A stretch of DNA of 61,931 bases from Nitrosomonas sp. Nm166 (GTDB lineage Bacteria; Pseudomonadota; Gammaproteobacteria; Burkholderiales; Nitrosomonadaceae): positions 1-61,931 of the forward strand of contig NZ_FONE01000014.1 of NCBI RefSeq assembly GCF_900112825.1, read 5' to 3'. Below the pieces are notes generated by a model, which ran no database searches, had not been told where the DNA came from, and saw only the letters and a list, made by a program, of their open reading frames with translations. Positions 28,489-37,587 of the stretch are shown here, piece by piece. Each line of letters begins with the position of its first letter. The stretch's first letter is position 1. Both the position numbers and the translations under genes were made by a program.

Positions 28489-30564
28489 TTATAAAGATTT
28501 GAGGTACTCTAATAGATCCAGCCGCTGTTCATTGGTCAATGCGGGAAGAAATGTTCCGTCAAGTTGTGGTGTACGGCCAGAAGCGTATTCATGCCCCCCG
28601 TTATTATTGCCCCAGATGCTGGTTCGAAACAAAAAACCATCATAACCTTTCGATTTAAAACCAACCTTTTCTGGATCAAATTCACGCGAACCGACCATAA
28701 ACTCATCCGGTCGGTATTCACCCTCTGCCGGATCATCTGCTTGTCTTTTGGGTAACAGCAAATCATACAGCGTCGGTACTGAACCATTATGCAAATAAGG
28801 AGCAGTTGCCCAGATACCGTTCAATGGACGAGCTTTATAAGCCATTATCGAAGCAAAAGGATTGGCTGTCGTATCGGGTGTGTAATTTCCATTTTTCAGT
28901 GAAGGTCGAATTTCGTTATCAAAAAATGTATGGGTAAAATCAAGCGACCGTTCGATCCATCGCCGTATGAACCACTTATCTCGATCAGGTGTAGTCACTA
29001 CATTGCGTGTAGCGGCTGTCAATAAGGCAACCGCCGGTACCTGGTGTTGCAATAAGATGTTTCCTACATTGGTTTGGACATATTGATTGCGCAAAATACC
29101 GCTATAGCCAGTAAACGCTGCGCTGTTCTCAGCCATTTTTGAATCGGTCCCTACTGAAGAAACCGAAATCATCTGAGCCACCACCCGGCGATTCGGATCG
29201 GCATGGTTAATCTGATCGTGGCACGAGGAACAATACAGCGCAAATAGTTTTGCACCCCTAGCCAGTCGTGTCTTATCGATCTTGGGTAAAATATGTTCTG
29301 GCCAAGATGGGGATGTCAATTGACGCAAATGCTTTTCTACCCGGCGCAAATTTCGGATGTCAACCGAGGATTGGAAGTCGATATGTTTGGAGCCAAAACC
29401 TTGTCCACCCAAAACCGAGGATAAGGTAAACCCTTCTTTTTCCTGCCAGTCCAGTGTGCCAAATACGCCGATTATTTGCCCCGCATTGCGCGCCATCGGT
29501 CCAATTCCACTGTTATCGACCCTGCCATTCCATTGAACATAATCATGCACAGGAACATCCCACAGAAACGGATAACTCACCGGTGCATCTGCCGGATTAT
29601 AGATTTTATTGCGTAATTTGATGATTTGTTTTTCCGTAAGATACGCCTGCGTGCGTTCGATAATATGGTCACGATCACTACTGCTTAGAAGTGGCTCTAC
29701 GTCTGACATGACCTCAGTCAGTTCAGCCGGGGTAAGTATCTCAGCCAGCAGTTCACGCAGTTGTTGGGCACTCATAATATGTTCGAGTACCCGATTATAG
29801 ATACGCCCAAAGGCATCTAACCGCGCATACCCATAACGCGTTAATGGGCGTTTGGTGTCCCGTGGTGTATTGATGATGGTATAGGTCTTGATACGCTGCG
29901 CATATTTCTTCAGATCAGCCAATACTTCCTCTGCGTTTTTATAATGACTGTATCTCAATACATGGGTCACAAAGCGGTCAAGTTTTGCCGGAGTCTGCAG
30001 CGTTGCATACAGCGCTTCTGCCAGATCGATCATGAAAGTTTCCATATCTGCATTGGCAGGACCCCCGTCGATACGAATTCCGATACCCTGGTAGTTGATC
30101 TGAGTCGTATGGCAGGCAGCACAAGTAAATCCCATAAAGGGCTTGCCCTGATATTCGTCACGCACCATTCCGACCGGCAGGCCATCTGGATTGCTTGCTG
30201 TCGGACGTTGTGGCAGATAGCCATAACGGTTCATGTTTCCATCACTGCGGAATAAAGCTTTAGAATCTGATTGCTCAAGTACCAAGAAAAAACTATAAGG
30301 TAATAAGTTGGAGCCTTGCGTGGTATTGTAGAACCACAAGCTATCCGAGACCGACCAGCCTTGCGCAAGATAAACTGTCCGGGAGAAGTGATCACCGAAC
30401 TTATTGACGTCAATGATGGCAGCACCACGATCAGGATCATCGTCACGCAATTCGTACATCCGCAGAGATACACCGACGATCCCCCACGCTATCGAAAATC
30501 CAATCAAAATCAATGTCAGTATTTTTACCCATCGTAGATAGTGACTTAACATCTCATAGCTCAT
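28489..30564 (-). CDS. Di-haem c-type cytochrome, peroxidase/RoxA-like (paralogue A)
   Basis: An exported protein of 691 residues with an N-terminal membrane anchor (about 14-35) and two covalent haem motifs, CAACH (148-152) and CSSCH (445-449). Further conserved blocks are GIGIRIDGGPANADME, NPADAPVSYPFLWD and WATAPYLHNGSVPTLYDL. The size and the CxxCH pair spaced about 300 residues apart resemble uncharacterised di-haem peroxidase-like proteins and RoxA-type oxygenases rather than short CcpA peroxidases. The ATG at 30564 overlaps the hydrolase stop as ATGA, so it is preferred over the GTG at 30582. A paralogue lies at 44985-47027. Confidence 0.85.
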   Translation of the reverse strand: MSYEMLSHYLRWVKILTLILIGFSIAWGIVGVSLRMYELRDDDPDRGAAIIDVNKFGDHFSRTVYLAQGWSVSDSLWFYNTTQGSNLLPYSFFLVLEQSDSKALFRSDGNMNRYGYLPQRPTASNPDGLPVGMVRDEYQGKPFMGFTCAACHTTQINYQGIGIRIDGGPANADMETFMIDLAEALYATLQTPAKLDRFVTHVLRYSHYKNAEEVLADLKKYAQRIKTYTIINTPRDTKRPLTRYGYARLDAFGRIYNRVLEHIMSAQQLRELLAEILTPAELTEVMSDVEPLLSSSDRDHIIERTQAYLTEKQIIKLRNKIYNPADAPVSYPFLWDVPVHDYVQWNGRVDNSGIGPMARNAGQIIGVFGTLDWQEKEGFTLSSVLGGQGFGSKHIDFQSSVDIRNLRRVEKHLRQLTSPSWPEHILPKIDKTRLARGAKLFALYCSSCHDQINHADPNRRVVAQMISVSSVGTDSKMAENSAAFTGYSGILRNQYVQTNVGNILLQHQVPAVALLTAATRNVVTTPDRDKWFIRRWIERSLDFTHTFFDNEIRPSLKNGNYTPDTTANPFASIMAYKARPLNGIWATAPYLHNGSVPTLYDLLLPKRQADDPAEGEYRPDEFMVGSREFDPEKVGFKSKGYDGFLFRTSIWGNNNGGHEYASGRTPQLDGTFLPALTNEQRLDLLEYLKSL

Positions 30565-31463
30565 GCGGATCGCTGCCACCAATCCGCAATCACTTTACCT
30601 ACCGCAGGATTTACCAGATACCCATACGAGCGATGACAATTCAATCCTAGCTCGTTACGATAAAAATTGTAAATTCCGTCGCAGTGATCCTCAATGGAGT
30701 CAATAATCCCCAACGATAACATGGGTGCAAAATCATCCGCGAAAACTCTGTTCAGTGAGGTCATATCGCCCACGGAAGAAATATTCACCCAGTGCCGGAT
30801 ATTGGTGGGATACTTTTTCTTTCCTGTCCAATTGTTACCCATTAAGCGGCGCCGCACATAATTCATACCCAACGGACTACCAAGGGTTAAAAACAGGTCA
30901 ATCTTACCCGGCAAGCGCTCCAGATGCGACAATTCCCATAAGGTATCATAAGCAATTACCGAACCTAAGCTATGACCGATCAATAGCACTTTGTCATTGT
31001 TAGTCAGCAGCGGACGCAATGATTGTTTCAATAAGTCCCTAATCTTGCAAGCAATGTTCTGCTCGTTCTGAAAATAGCGTGTCATCTCCTTCGCGGTCGA
31101 TTGCAGCGGTTTTGGTGTCAAACGCAGCAAAAAATTTAAGTGATCAACAAGGTAATAAAGAAAACGATCTAATCTTCGATGCTGCGCATTGGCCTCGCGA
31201 ATATCCTGTTCAGTGGGACCATGTTGATTGATTAAAGCGTCAATCCAGGCCAATTCACTGCTGATATCCTTATTTTTATGATAATAAAGATAATTCCATG
31301 CGATCAACTTGAAATTATCAGCATACTGGCTCAGATTACTCGCAATTTCAGGTTCAGCACGACGCACACCTTCCAGAAGGATGCGCCATAATAATTTGTG
31401 GTGTTGATCGGTCGGAGGTTTAGGATTTTTTCCGGGAATAAAGATGATCTGCCGCTGATTCAT
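30561..31463 (-). CDS. Alpha/beta hydrolase, lipase-like (GHSLG)
   Basis: A 300-residue protein with an oxyanion-type start (IIFIPGKNPKP), nucleophile elbow LIGHSLGSVIAYD (Ser165) and candidate catalytic Asp/His in the last 90 residues (VGDMTSLN, DHCDGIYNFY). No signal peptide is visible, so it is probably cytosolic. Lipid or ester hydrolysis is inferred from the GHSLG elbow; the substrate is unknown. Its stop overlaps the start of the di-haem cytochrome by 4 bp, implying translational coupling between a cytosolic hydrolase and an exported haem protein. Confidence 0.82.
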   Translation of the reverse strand: MNQRQIIFIPGKNPKPPTDQHHKLLWRILLEGVRRAEPEIASNLSQYADNFKLIAWNYLYYHKNKDISSELAWIDALINQHGPTEQDIREANAQHRRLDRFLYYLVDHLNFLLRLTPKPLQSTAKEMTRYFQNEQNIACKIRDLLKQSLRPLLTNNDKVLLIGHSLGSVIAYDTLWELSHLERLPGKIDLFLTLGSPLGMNYVRRRLMGNNWTGKKKYPTNIRHWVNISSVGDMTSLNRVFADDFAPMLSLGIIDSIEDHCDGIYNFYRNELGLNCHRSYGYLVNPAVGKVIADWWQRSA

Positions 31464-31658
31464 TCTTTACCTATTTTAATGACTAATTTCAATACAATGT
31501 TGACTCAAAACAAAAACAAAAGAATATATTATCTCGGATGTTCATATTGCTGAATCTTAAAATTGGTATATTATTGGCGGTTAATTTTATGTGAAGAACA
31601 TGTGAAAAAACATGTGAAGAGCACAACATCCTCGTCATTTTCAAGAAAAGAAGGCTCT

Positions 31659-33089
31659 ATGCAAATTCTTTCATCTCGGTATTTATTGCTTAGCTTATTC
31701 TTCGTATTCTTATCATCAACCACATCAGCACAACCGACAGCCCCACTTCCACTTGGGACAGATACGCTGCGACAACCAGCGCTCTCGTCGCCGCCTGCGC
31801 GTGAGGTTCCATCCATAACACCTTTAAGAATTAAGGAGTTGCCGCAGCCACAATTACCATCACCATCGGCTGAGCCATCGGCTGAGCCAGGCGGGCCCGC
31901 AGCACCTTTTACGATTGAAGAGCTGCAAAGATTAGGCTTACAGGCGAATGGTCTGGTTCTTGCCGCGCGTTCGCAGGTCGGTATGGCTAAAGGTGGAGTC
32001 GTCGCCGCTTCAGCCTATCTCAATCCGGAAGTCATGTTTATGCTAGGGCCGATGGACAGGCGGCTTCCGGAAAATTTGACAGGACCCGCAAACGATCAGC
32101 GCTCGATAACAGTGATTCAGCCAATTGAAAACCCTTTCATGCGGAGTGCACGTATCGGTGCATCGGAAGCAGCAGTAGATGCCAGCCGGGCCAGTCTTGA
32201 TCAAATAAGCGCAGATTTGGCGGCACAACTGCGGGTGCGTGCTTATGAGTTACTGCTGCGACAGGAACAAGCTGCCATGGAACAAGGAATCTATAACTTG
32301 CTGAACGAGGTGCGCCGGCGCATTGCAGCTAACGTCGAAAGAGGCGAAGCAGCCCGTTTTGAACTCATCCGGGCAGATACTGAATTGCAAAGCGCAGCCA
32401 ACCGCAAGGAAGCTGCACGATTAAATGCAGTACGTGCAAAGGTTTTTTTGCTGCAACTGACAGCCGGCGCATTACCAGCAAATTTCCAGATCAAGGCCTC
32501 GTTAAAAGACCCGATTGATTTGCCTTCCTTGGATGTATTGCGCCAACAAGTACCTACCGCCAATCCGGATATCGTTCGCCTGGAAGCCGAGCAGGAACGC
32601 GCCAATAAACGGATCAGCCAAGAACGCGCTTCCATTTTACCGTCATTGAATGTTTTATATACCAACTATCAAGATCAACAATTTACTTCCAATACTGCTG
32701 GCATGAGCGTCAGAATTCCGATTTGGTATCGCCGCCGTGGTGAAATTGATACCGCTATCCATGATTCGGCACGAGTCAAGGAAACACTTGAATACCGACG
32801 TTACGAAATCGGTCAACTGTTTGAAGCGGCATGGCAGGCTTTTCAGATTGCTCAACAACGGGTGGCCATGTTCGATGGCGGCCTCATCAAAGAAGCGGAA
32901 AACGCGGTAAGAGTTGCTGAAGCTGCCTACAAATTTGGTGAGCGAGGCTTAATAGAGTTTCTGGATACGCAACGCATACTCCGGGGAATTCTGAGCGATT
33001 CCCTGCAGGCCCGTTTTGATCTGCAATCGGCAGTCGCTGAAATTGACCGGCTGCGCGCACAATATCCCAAGGAGTTAATTCCAGAATGA
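31659..33089 (+). CDS. czcC: CzcC-like outer-membrane efflux protein (TolC family)
   Basis: The outer-membrane channel of a tripartite RND pump. A signal peptide (MQILSSRYLLLSLFFVFLSS, cleavage near SAQ) is followed by a Pro-rich linker with a short SAEP-SAEP repeat, then two outer-membrane-efflux repeats (about 100-280 and 300-470). The ATG at 31659 has RBS AAGAAGG and begins right at the signal peptide, so I prefer it to the frame opening at 31563; this gives 476 residues. The stop overlaps czcB as ATGA. Confidence 0.92.
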   Translation: MQILSSRYLLLSLFFVFLSSTTSAQPTAPLPLGTDTLRQPALSSPPAREVPSITPLRIKELPQPQLPSPSAEPSAEPGGPAAPFTIEELQRLGLQANGLVLAARSQVGMAKGGVVAASAYLNPEVMFMLGPMDRRLPENLTGPANDQRSITVIQPIENPFMRSARIGASEAAVDASRASLDQISADLAAQLRVRAYELLLRQEQAAMEQGIYNLLNEVRRRIAANVERGEAARFELIRADTELQSAANRKEAARLNAVRAKVFLLQLTAGALPANFQIKASLKDPIDLPSLDVLRQQVPTANPDIVRLEAEQERANKRISQERASILPSLNVLYTNYQDQQFTSNTAGMSVRIPIWYRRRGEIDTAIHDSARVKETLEYRRYEIGQLFEAAWQAFQIAQQRVAMFDGGLIKEAENAVRVAEAAYKFGERGLIEFLDTQRILRGILSDSLQARFDLQSAVAEIDRLRAQYPKELIPE

Positions 33090-34258
33090 ATTTCAGATTA
33101 TTTTTTATCAACGCCTCCATTATTTCTACATTGTTGCTGACAGGATGCGGCACTGAAGAATCAGACAGCGTTCCCAAGGAAGAAGCTTCCCAGCATTCAG
33201 CTGATGATGAGCGGGATATCAACAGCATTACTGTTCGGCCAGAACTGGCAGACCGGTTGAAGATTGGGCAACCCACGCTGATTGATCTTGCCGACAAAAT
33301 ACAGGTCCCCAGCCGGGTTCAAGTCGATGAGGAAAGGACAGCACAAATTGGTTCTTATGTCACCGGGCGTATCATCAATTTGTTTGTGATATTGGGCGAT
33401 TACGTCAAAGCAGGCGACCGCCTGGCGCGTATCACCAGCCCGGACTTAACGCAATCTCAACTCGCTTATTTACGCGCTGAGTCACGTGTCGTGGTAACCC
33501 AAAAAGCGGCTGACCGCGCCCGCCATTTGCTGGCTGCCGATGCCATACCGGTGGCAGAGGTGGAGCGGCGGCAATCCGAACTGGAAATTGCCAAGGCTGA
33601 ATTTAGTGCTGCCGCAGATCAATTAAGGCTGTTTGGGATGGGCAATGCTGAATTGAAAGAATTGGACAAAACCGGAAGAATTTTGCCCTGGCTCGATATT
33701 AAAGCAACCCGAGAGGGCTATGTTATTGATCGTCAAGTCATTGTTGGCCAAGTTGTGCAACCTGCTGATCCACTGTTTCAGGTTGCTGATCTATCCCATG
33801 TCTGGGTGGTCGGGGATGTGCCCGAGCAAATTGCTCGCGATGTCCGGCTTGGCCAACATGTGGAAATTAATGTGCCTGCGGTAGGCAGTGGTAATCTGGA
33901 TGGCGTCATCATATTTGTCTCAGATACTGTCAACCGCTTAACACGTACTGTCATGACTCGCGTGCTGGTAGAAAATCCGGACCGTAAGCTTAAGCCGGAT
34001 ATGTTGGCCAACATGCATATCACAGATGCACACAATAAAACATTGGTGGTTCCGGAAGCAGCCGTCGTCCGCGAATTAAATCAGGATTATGTCTTTATAG
34101 CAGTCAGTGATAACCGTTTCGAGCGTGTACCGGTTGAATTGGGCTCCGAAGTCGCTGGCTTTCGCCCTGTACTGAATGGAATTACGATTGATCATCGAAT
34201 TGTACTAGAGGGTGCCTTCCATTTAGACAGCGAGCGCAAGCTTGCTGAACTGGAGTAA
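33086..34258 (+). CDS. czcB: CzcB-like periplasmic adaptor of RND efflux pump
   Basis: A membrane-fusion protein of 390 residues. It has a lipoprotein leader (lipobox LLTGC, Cys21) and a lipoyl/barrel-sandwich region (GSYVTGRIINLFVILGDYVKAGDRLARITSPDL), an alpha-hairpin at about 125-190, and beta-barrel and membrane-proximal domains. It connects CzcA to CzcC across the periplasm. I see no His-rich metal-binding N-terminus, unlike some CzcB proteins. It overlaps czcC by 4 bp and czcA starts 3 bp later. Confidence 0.93.
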   Translation: MNFRLFFINASIISTLLLTGCGTEESDSVPKEEASQHSADDERDINSITVRPELADRLKIGQPTLIDLADKIQVPSRVQVDEERTAQIGSYVTGRIINLFVILGDYVKAGDRLARITSPDLTQSQLAYLRAESRVVVTQKAADRARHLLAADAIPVAEVERRQSELEIAKAEFSAAADQLRLFGMGNAELKELDKTGRILPWLDIKATREGYVIDRQVIVGQVVQPADPLFQVADLSHVWVVGDVPEQIARDVRLGQHVEINVPAVGSGNLDGVIIFVSDTVNRLTRTVMTRVLVENPDRKLKPDMLANMHITDAHNKTLVVPEAAVVRELNQDYVFIAVSDNRFERVPVELGSEVAGFRPVLNGITIDHRIVLEGAFHLDSERKLAELE

Positions 34259-34261
34259 CCG

Positions 34262-37200
34262 ATGATCGCAGCTATCGTACGTGCCATGCTTAAGCAACGT
34301 CTGCTGGTTCTGGTGATCGGACTGGCGCTATGTATTGCCGGCGGTTTTGCCGCAAAGAATCTTTCCGTCGATGCATTCCCTGATGTGACTAATATCCAGG
34401 TACAGGTAGCTACTGTCGCAATTGGCCGCAGTCCTGAAGAGATGGAACGGTTAGTTACCGTACCGGTTGAAATTGCCATGACGGGTTTGCCCGGATTGGT
34501 TGAGATGCGCTCGATGAACAAGAGCGGATTATCGCTGATCACGTTGGTTTTCACCGATAAAACTGATGTGTATTTTGCCCGCCAGTTAGTGATGGAGCGC
34601 ATTATTGATGTAACGCCCCGTTTGATACCTGGCATTACACCGGTACTTGGACCGGTTTCTACGGGCTTGGGTGAAGTTTATCAATACACAATAGAACACC
34701 CGGATGACGGCAAACGTGCCCTGACTGTAGAGGAGCTCACCGAGCGGCGCACGATACAGGACTGGGTCGTGCGTCCCATGTTACGTTCAATTCGTGGCGT
34801 GGCGGAAATTAACTCTATTGGCGGGCATGTCAAGGAATATCAGGTTTATGTCGACCCCAACAAGCTGCGGCACTACGATTTAACCCTGACACAGGTCGAC
34901 CGCGCACTGGCAAGTAACAATGCCAATGCCAGCGGAAATATTCTGGCACTGCAATATGAGCAATATCTGATCCGTGGGGTGGGTTTGATTGCAACACTGG
35001 ACGATATTCGTAATATCGTGCTCAAAGAAATGGATGGCGTACCGATCTACGTGCGCGATGTAGCTCATGTAACATTTGGCGGTGAAGTTCGTCAGGGCGC
35101 GAGTATCAAGAATGGCGACACCGAAGCGGTTGCCGGTATTGTCATGATGCTGCGCGGTGGCAATGCTAAGGAAATTGTTGAGCGAATTAAGGCAAAAGTA
35201 GCTGAAATCAATGAACGTGGGATACTGCCGGGTGGGCTTCAAATAGTGCCGTTTTATGATCGGACGGATTTGGTGGATGGCGCATTAGCCACTGTTCAAA
35301 GTACCCTGATGGAATCCTTGATTCTTGTCATTGTTGTGTTATCGATATTTCTGGGCACTGTGCGAACCAGCATAGTGGTATGTTTTACGCTGATTATCAC
35401 GCCCTTGATTACCTTTATGGTAATGAATTATTACGGTATGCCTGCTAATTTGATGTCGTTAGGCGGATTGACGATTGCACTGGGCATGATGGTCGATCCG
35501 ACCGTCGTTGTCGTTGAAAACATTTACCAGCGCTTGGGTCAGGCGCAGGGTACCGGACAATCCAAATTTGAAATTATCGTTAAGGCTACGGCTGAAGTCG
35601 GCACACCTGTCATTTTTGGCGTATTCGTCACGATACTCGTGTTTCTGCCGCTGATGACACTGGAAGGCATGGAAGGCAAAACATTCAGTCCATTGGCTAT
35701 CACGATTGCAATCTCGCTATTGATTGCACTTTTCGTGTCAGTTCTTCTATCCCCTGTACTGAGCGACTATTTGTTAAAAGGCGGCAGCGAACAGGATACG
35801 CGTATAATCGCTTTTCTCAAAGACGCGTACCTGCGCGTTTTCAATCTAGCGATGCGTAATCAGAAAAAAACCATGTTCATTGCCATCAGTTTATTGATGG
35901 TCGCATTCGCACTGTTTCCGCTACTCGGTAAATCCTTTATTCCGATCATGAAGGAAGGCGCTGTCACGCCAGTGATTATCCGCGCGCCTTCCATCTCGCT
36001 GGAAGAAGCCATCAAGCTAGAAACAGAAGCGATGAAGATGATTGCCGCCATACCTGGAGTTAAATCCGTGGTATCCAAGCTGGGACGAGGTGAATCGCCT
36101 GCGGACCCGGCGTCGCAGAATGAATCGGATCCTATTGCAGATCTGGATTTGGAGGGAACAGGTCGCACGCAGCAAGAAATTGAAGAGGATATTCGTAACG
36201 CGTTGACAGTGCTGCCGGGTGTCAATATTGTGATTTCCCAGCCAATTGCACAGCGGGTGGATGAAATGGTGACCGGGGTACGCTCACAAGTAGCCATCAA
36301 GATTTTTGGAGATAATCTGGAAGAATTACGCAAGCTATCAGAACAGGTAGCGCGTATTGTCAAATCAACCCGTGGTGCCAGGGATATCCGTATTGAACGC
36401 TTATCTGGTCAGCAAGAATTGACGATTCATATCGACCGCCGCGCGATTGCCCGCCATGGCCTGAATGTCTCTGATGTCAACGAGCTGATTGCTACGGCAA
36501 TCGGCGGCAAAGCCGTGACGAAGGTTTTTGAGGGTGAGCGACGTTTTACGTTGCTTTTGAGATTCCCGGAAGAATTCCGTTATGATGTTGAAGCGATAAA
36601 GGAGTTGCTGTTAATGCCTCCTACTCATGCGACATCAGGCGCAGTAGCGGCTGGCGGCATGCTGGTACCGCTCAGCGCGGTAGCGGATATTCAAGTGGTC
36701 GACGGGCCGGCGATTATTTCCCGTGAATTTGCCAAACGTCGCGTAGTCGTCGGTGCCAATGTGCATGAACGCGATCTGGGCGGTTTTGTCGCAGAGCTCC
36801 AGGCGCGTACCGCGAAAGAAATCCAATTGCCGCCAGGTTACTATTTTTCCTGGGGCGGGCAATTTGAGAATATGGAACGTGCCATGGCAACGCTTTCTGT
36901 GATTGTACCCATCACCCTGGCAGCCATTTTCTTCTTGTTGTTCATGCTGTTTAATTCAGTCAAGCTGGCTGGGCTCATCTATTTGGTATTGCCATTCGCA
37001 TCGGTAGGTGGCATTGTCGGACTTTTTGTTACTGGTCAATACCTGTCTGTGCCGGCATCCGTAGGCTTTATTGCGGTATGGGGCACCTCGATATTAAATG
37101 GTGTGGTATTGATCTCTTTCATTCGGGAACTGCGCAGTCAAGGGCTCAGTATCGAAGAATCTGTCAGGAAAGCTTGTGCACAACGGTTCAGACCCGTTAT

Positions 37201-37435
37201 GATGACGGCGGCCACGACAGTACTAGGCTTGGCGCCATTCCTGGCTGCTACAGGTTTGGGGTCTGAAGTGCAAAAACCGCTTGCCATCGTGGTGATTTTC
37301 GGGTTAACAACAGCAACCATGATGACGATGGTCGTCATGCCGATGTTATACCGCTGGTTTGACGATAAGCCTGAAAAACCATCACCTGCTCAATCCGAAG
37401 CACCTGCTCAGCCGGAATCGCTCCCATTACCGTAA
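34262..37435 (+). CDS. czcA: CzcA/CusA-like heavy-metal RND pump
   Basis: An inner-membrane proton-driven exporter of 1057 residues with 12 predicted helices and two large periplasmic loops. The N-terminus (AKNLSVDAFPDVTNIQVQV) and GLGEVYQYTIE block are HME-RND features. The proton-relay helix reads ALGMMVDPTVVVVEN (406-420): the second Asp (412) and Glu (419) of the CzcA motif are kept, but the first Asp is Ala. That resembles CusA-type or other HME groups, so Zn/Co/Cd specificity should not be assumed. No metal regulator gene is adjacent. Confidence 0.92.
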   Translation: MIAAIVRAMLKQRLLVLVIGLALCIAGGFAAKNLSVDAFPDVTNIQVQVATVAIGRSPEEMERLVTVPVEIAMTGLPGLVEMRSMNKSGLSLITLVFTDKTDVYFARQLVMERIIDVTPRLIPGITPVLGPVSTGLGEVYQYTIEHPDDGKRALTVEELTERRTIQDWVVRPMLRSIRGVAEINSIGGHVKEYQVYVDPNKLRHYDLTLTQVDRALASNNANASGNILALQYEQYLIRGVGLIATLDDIRNIVLKEMDGVPIYVRDVAHVTFGGEVRQGASIKNGDTEAVAGIVMMLRGGNAKEIVERIKAKVAEINERGILPGGLQIVPFYDRTDLVDGALATVQSTLMESLILVIVVLSIFLGTVRTSIVVCFTLIITPLITFMVMNYYGMPANLMSLGGLTIALGMMVDPTVVVVENIYQRLGQAQGTGQSKFEIIVKATAEVGTPVIFGVFVTILVFLPLMTLEGMEGKTFSPLAITIAISLLIALFVSVLLSPVLSDYLLKGGSEQDTRIIAFLKDAYLRVFNLAMRNQKKTMFIAISLLMVAFALFPLLGKSFIPIMKEGAVTPVIIRAPSISLEEAIKLETEAMKMIAAIPGVKSVVSKLGRGESPADPASQNESDPIADLDLEGTGRTQQEIEEDIRNALTVLPGVNIVISQPIAQRVDEMVTGVRSQVAIKIFGDNLEELRKLSEQVARIVKSTRGARDIRIERLSGQQELTIHIDRRAIARHGLNVSDVNELIATAIGGKAVTKVFEGERRFTLLLRFPEEFRYDVEAIKELLLMPPTHATSGAVAAGGMLVPLSAVADIQVVDGPAIISREFAKRRVVVGANVHERDLGGFVAELQARTAKEIQLPPGYYFSWGGQFENMERAMATLSVIVPITLAAIFFLLFMLFNSVKLAGLIYLVLPFASVGGIVGLFVTGQYLSVPASVGFIAVWGTSILNGVVLISFIRELRSQGLSIEESVRKACAQRFRPVMMTAATTVLGLAPFLAATGLGSEVQKPLAIVVIFGLTTATMMTMVVMPMLYRWFDDKPEKPSPAQSEAPAQPESLPLP

Positions 37436-37473
37436 GTTGCTCAAGATCCTGCTAAGAATGCATAATTTGCTCT

Positions 37474-37516
37474 AAAAAAACAGGATGAAAATCTTATCAT
37501 TCAGTCCTGTTTTTAA
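37474..37516 (+). terminator. Terminator after czcA
   Basis: AAAAACAGGA pairs with TCCTGTTTTT, with TGA/TCA extending the stem past a one-base bulge, and ends in a T run. The A-tract/T-tract symmetry means it could also stop transcription of the convergent antiporter gene. Confidence 0.7.
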
Positions 37517-37587
37517 AATAATGAATGATTAAATTACTGATAGTGCAATTCATCCATTGATTCAATCTTTCACTACTCAAGAAGTGT

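Noticed and set aside
28417..28494. 25-residue hydrophobic micro-ORF on the plus strand (MKIKLDIAGLFFIFLIFFLG)
   Set aside because: It looks like a membrane micropeptide and has AGGA nearby, but spacing is poor, it lies between two minus-strand genes of one operon, and pyrimidine-rich DNA readily encodes Phe/Leu runs. Kept only as a note.
34880..35242. 120-codon minus-strand frame inside czcA
   Set aside because: Shadow of the czcA coding frame; no RBS or motif.
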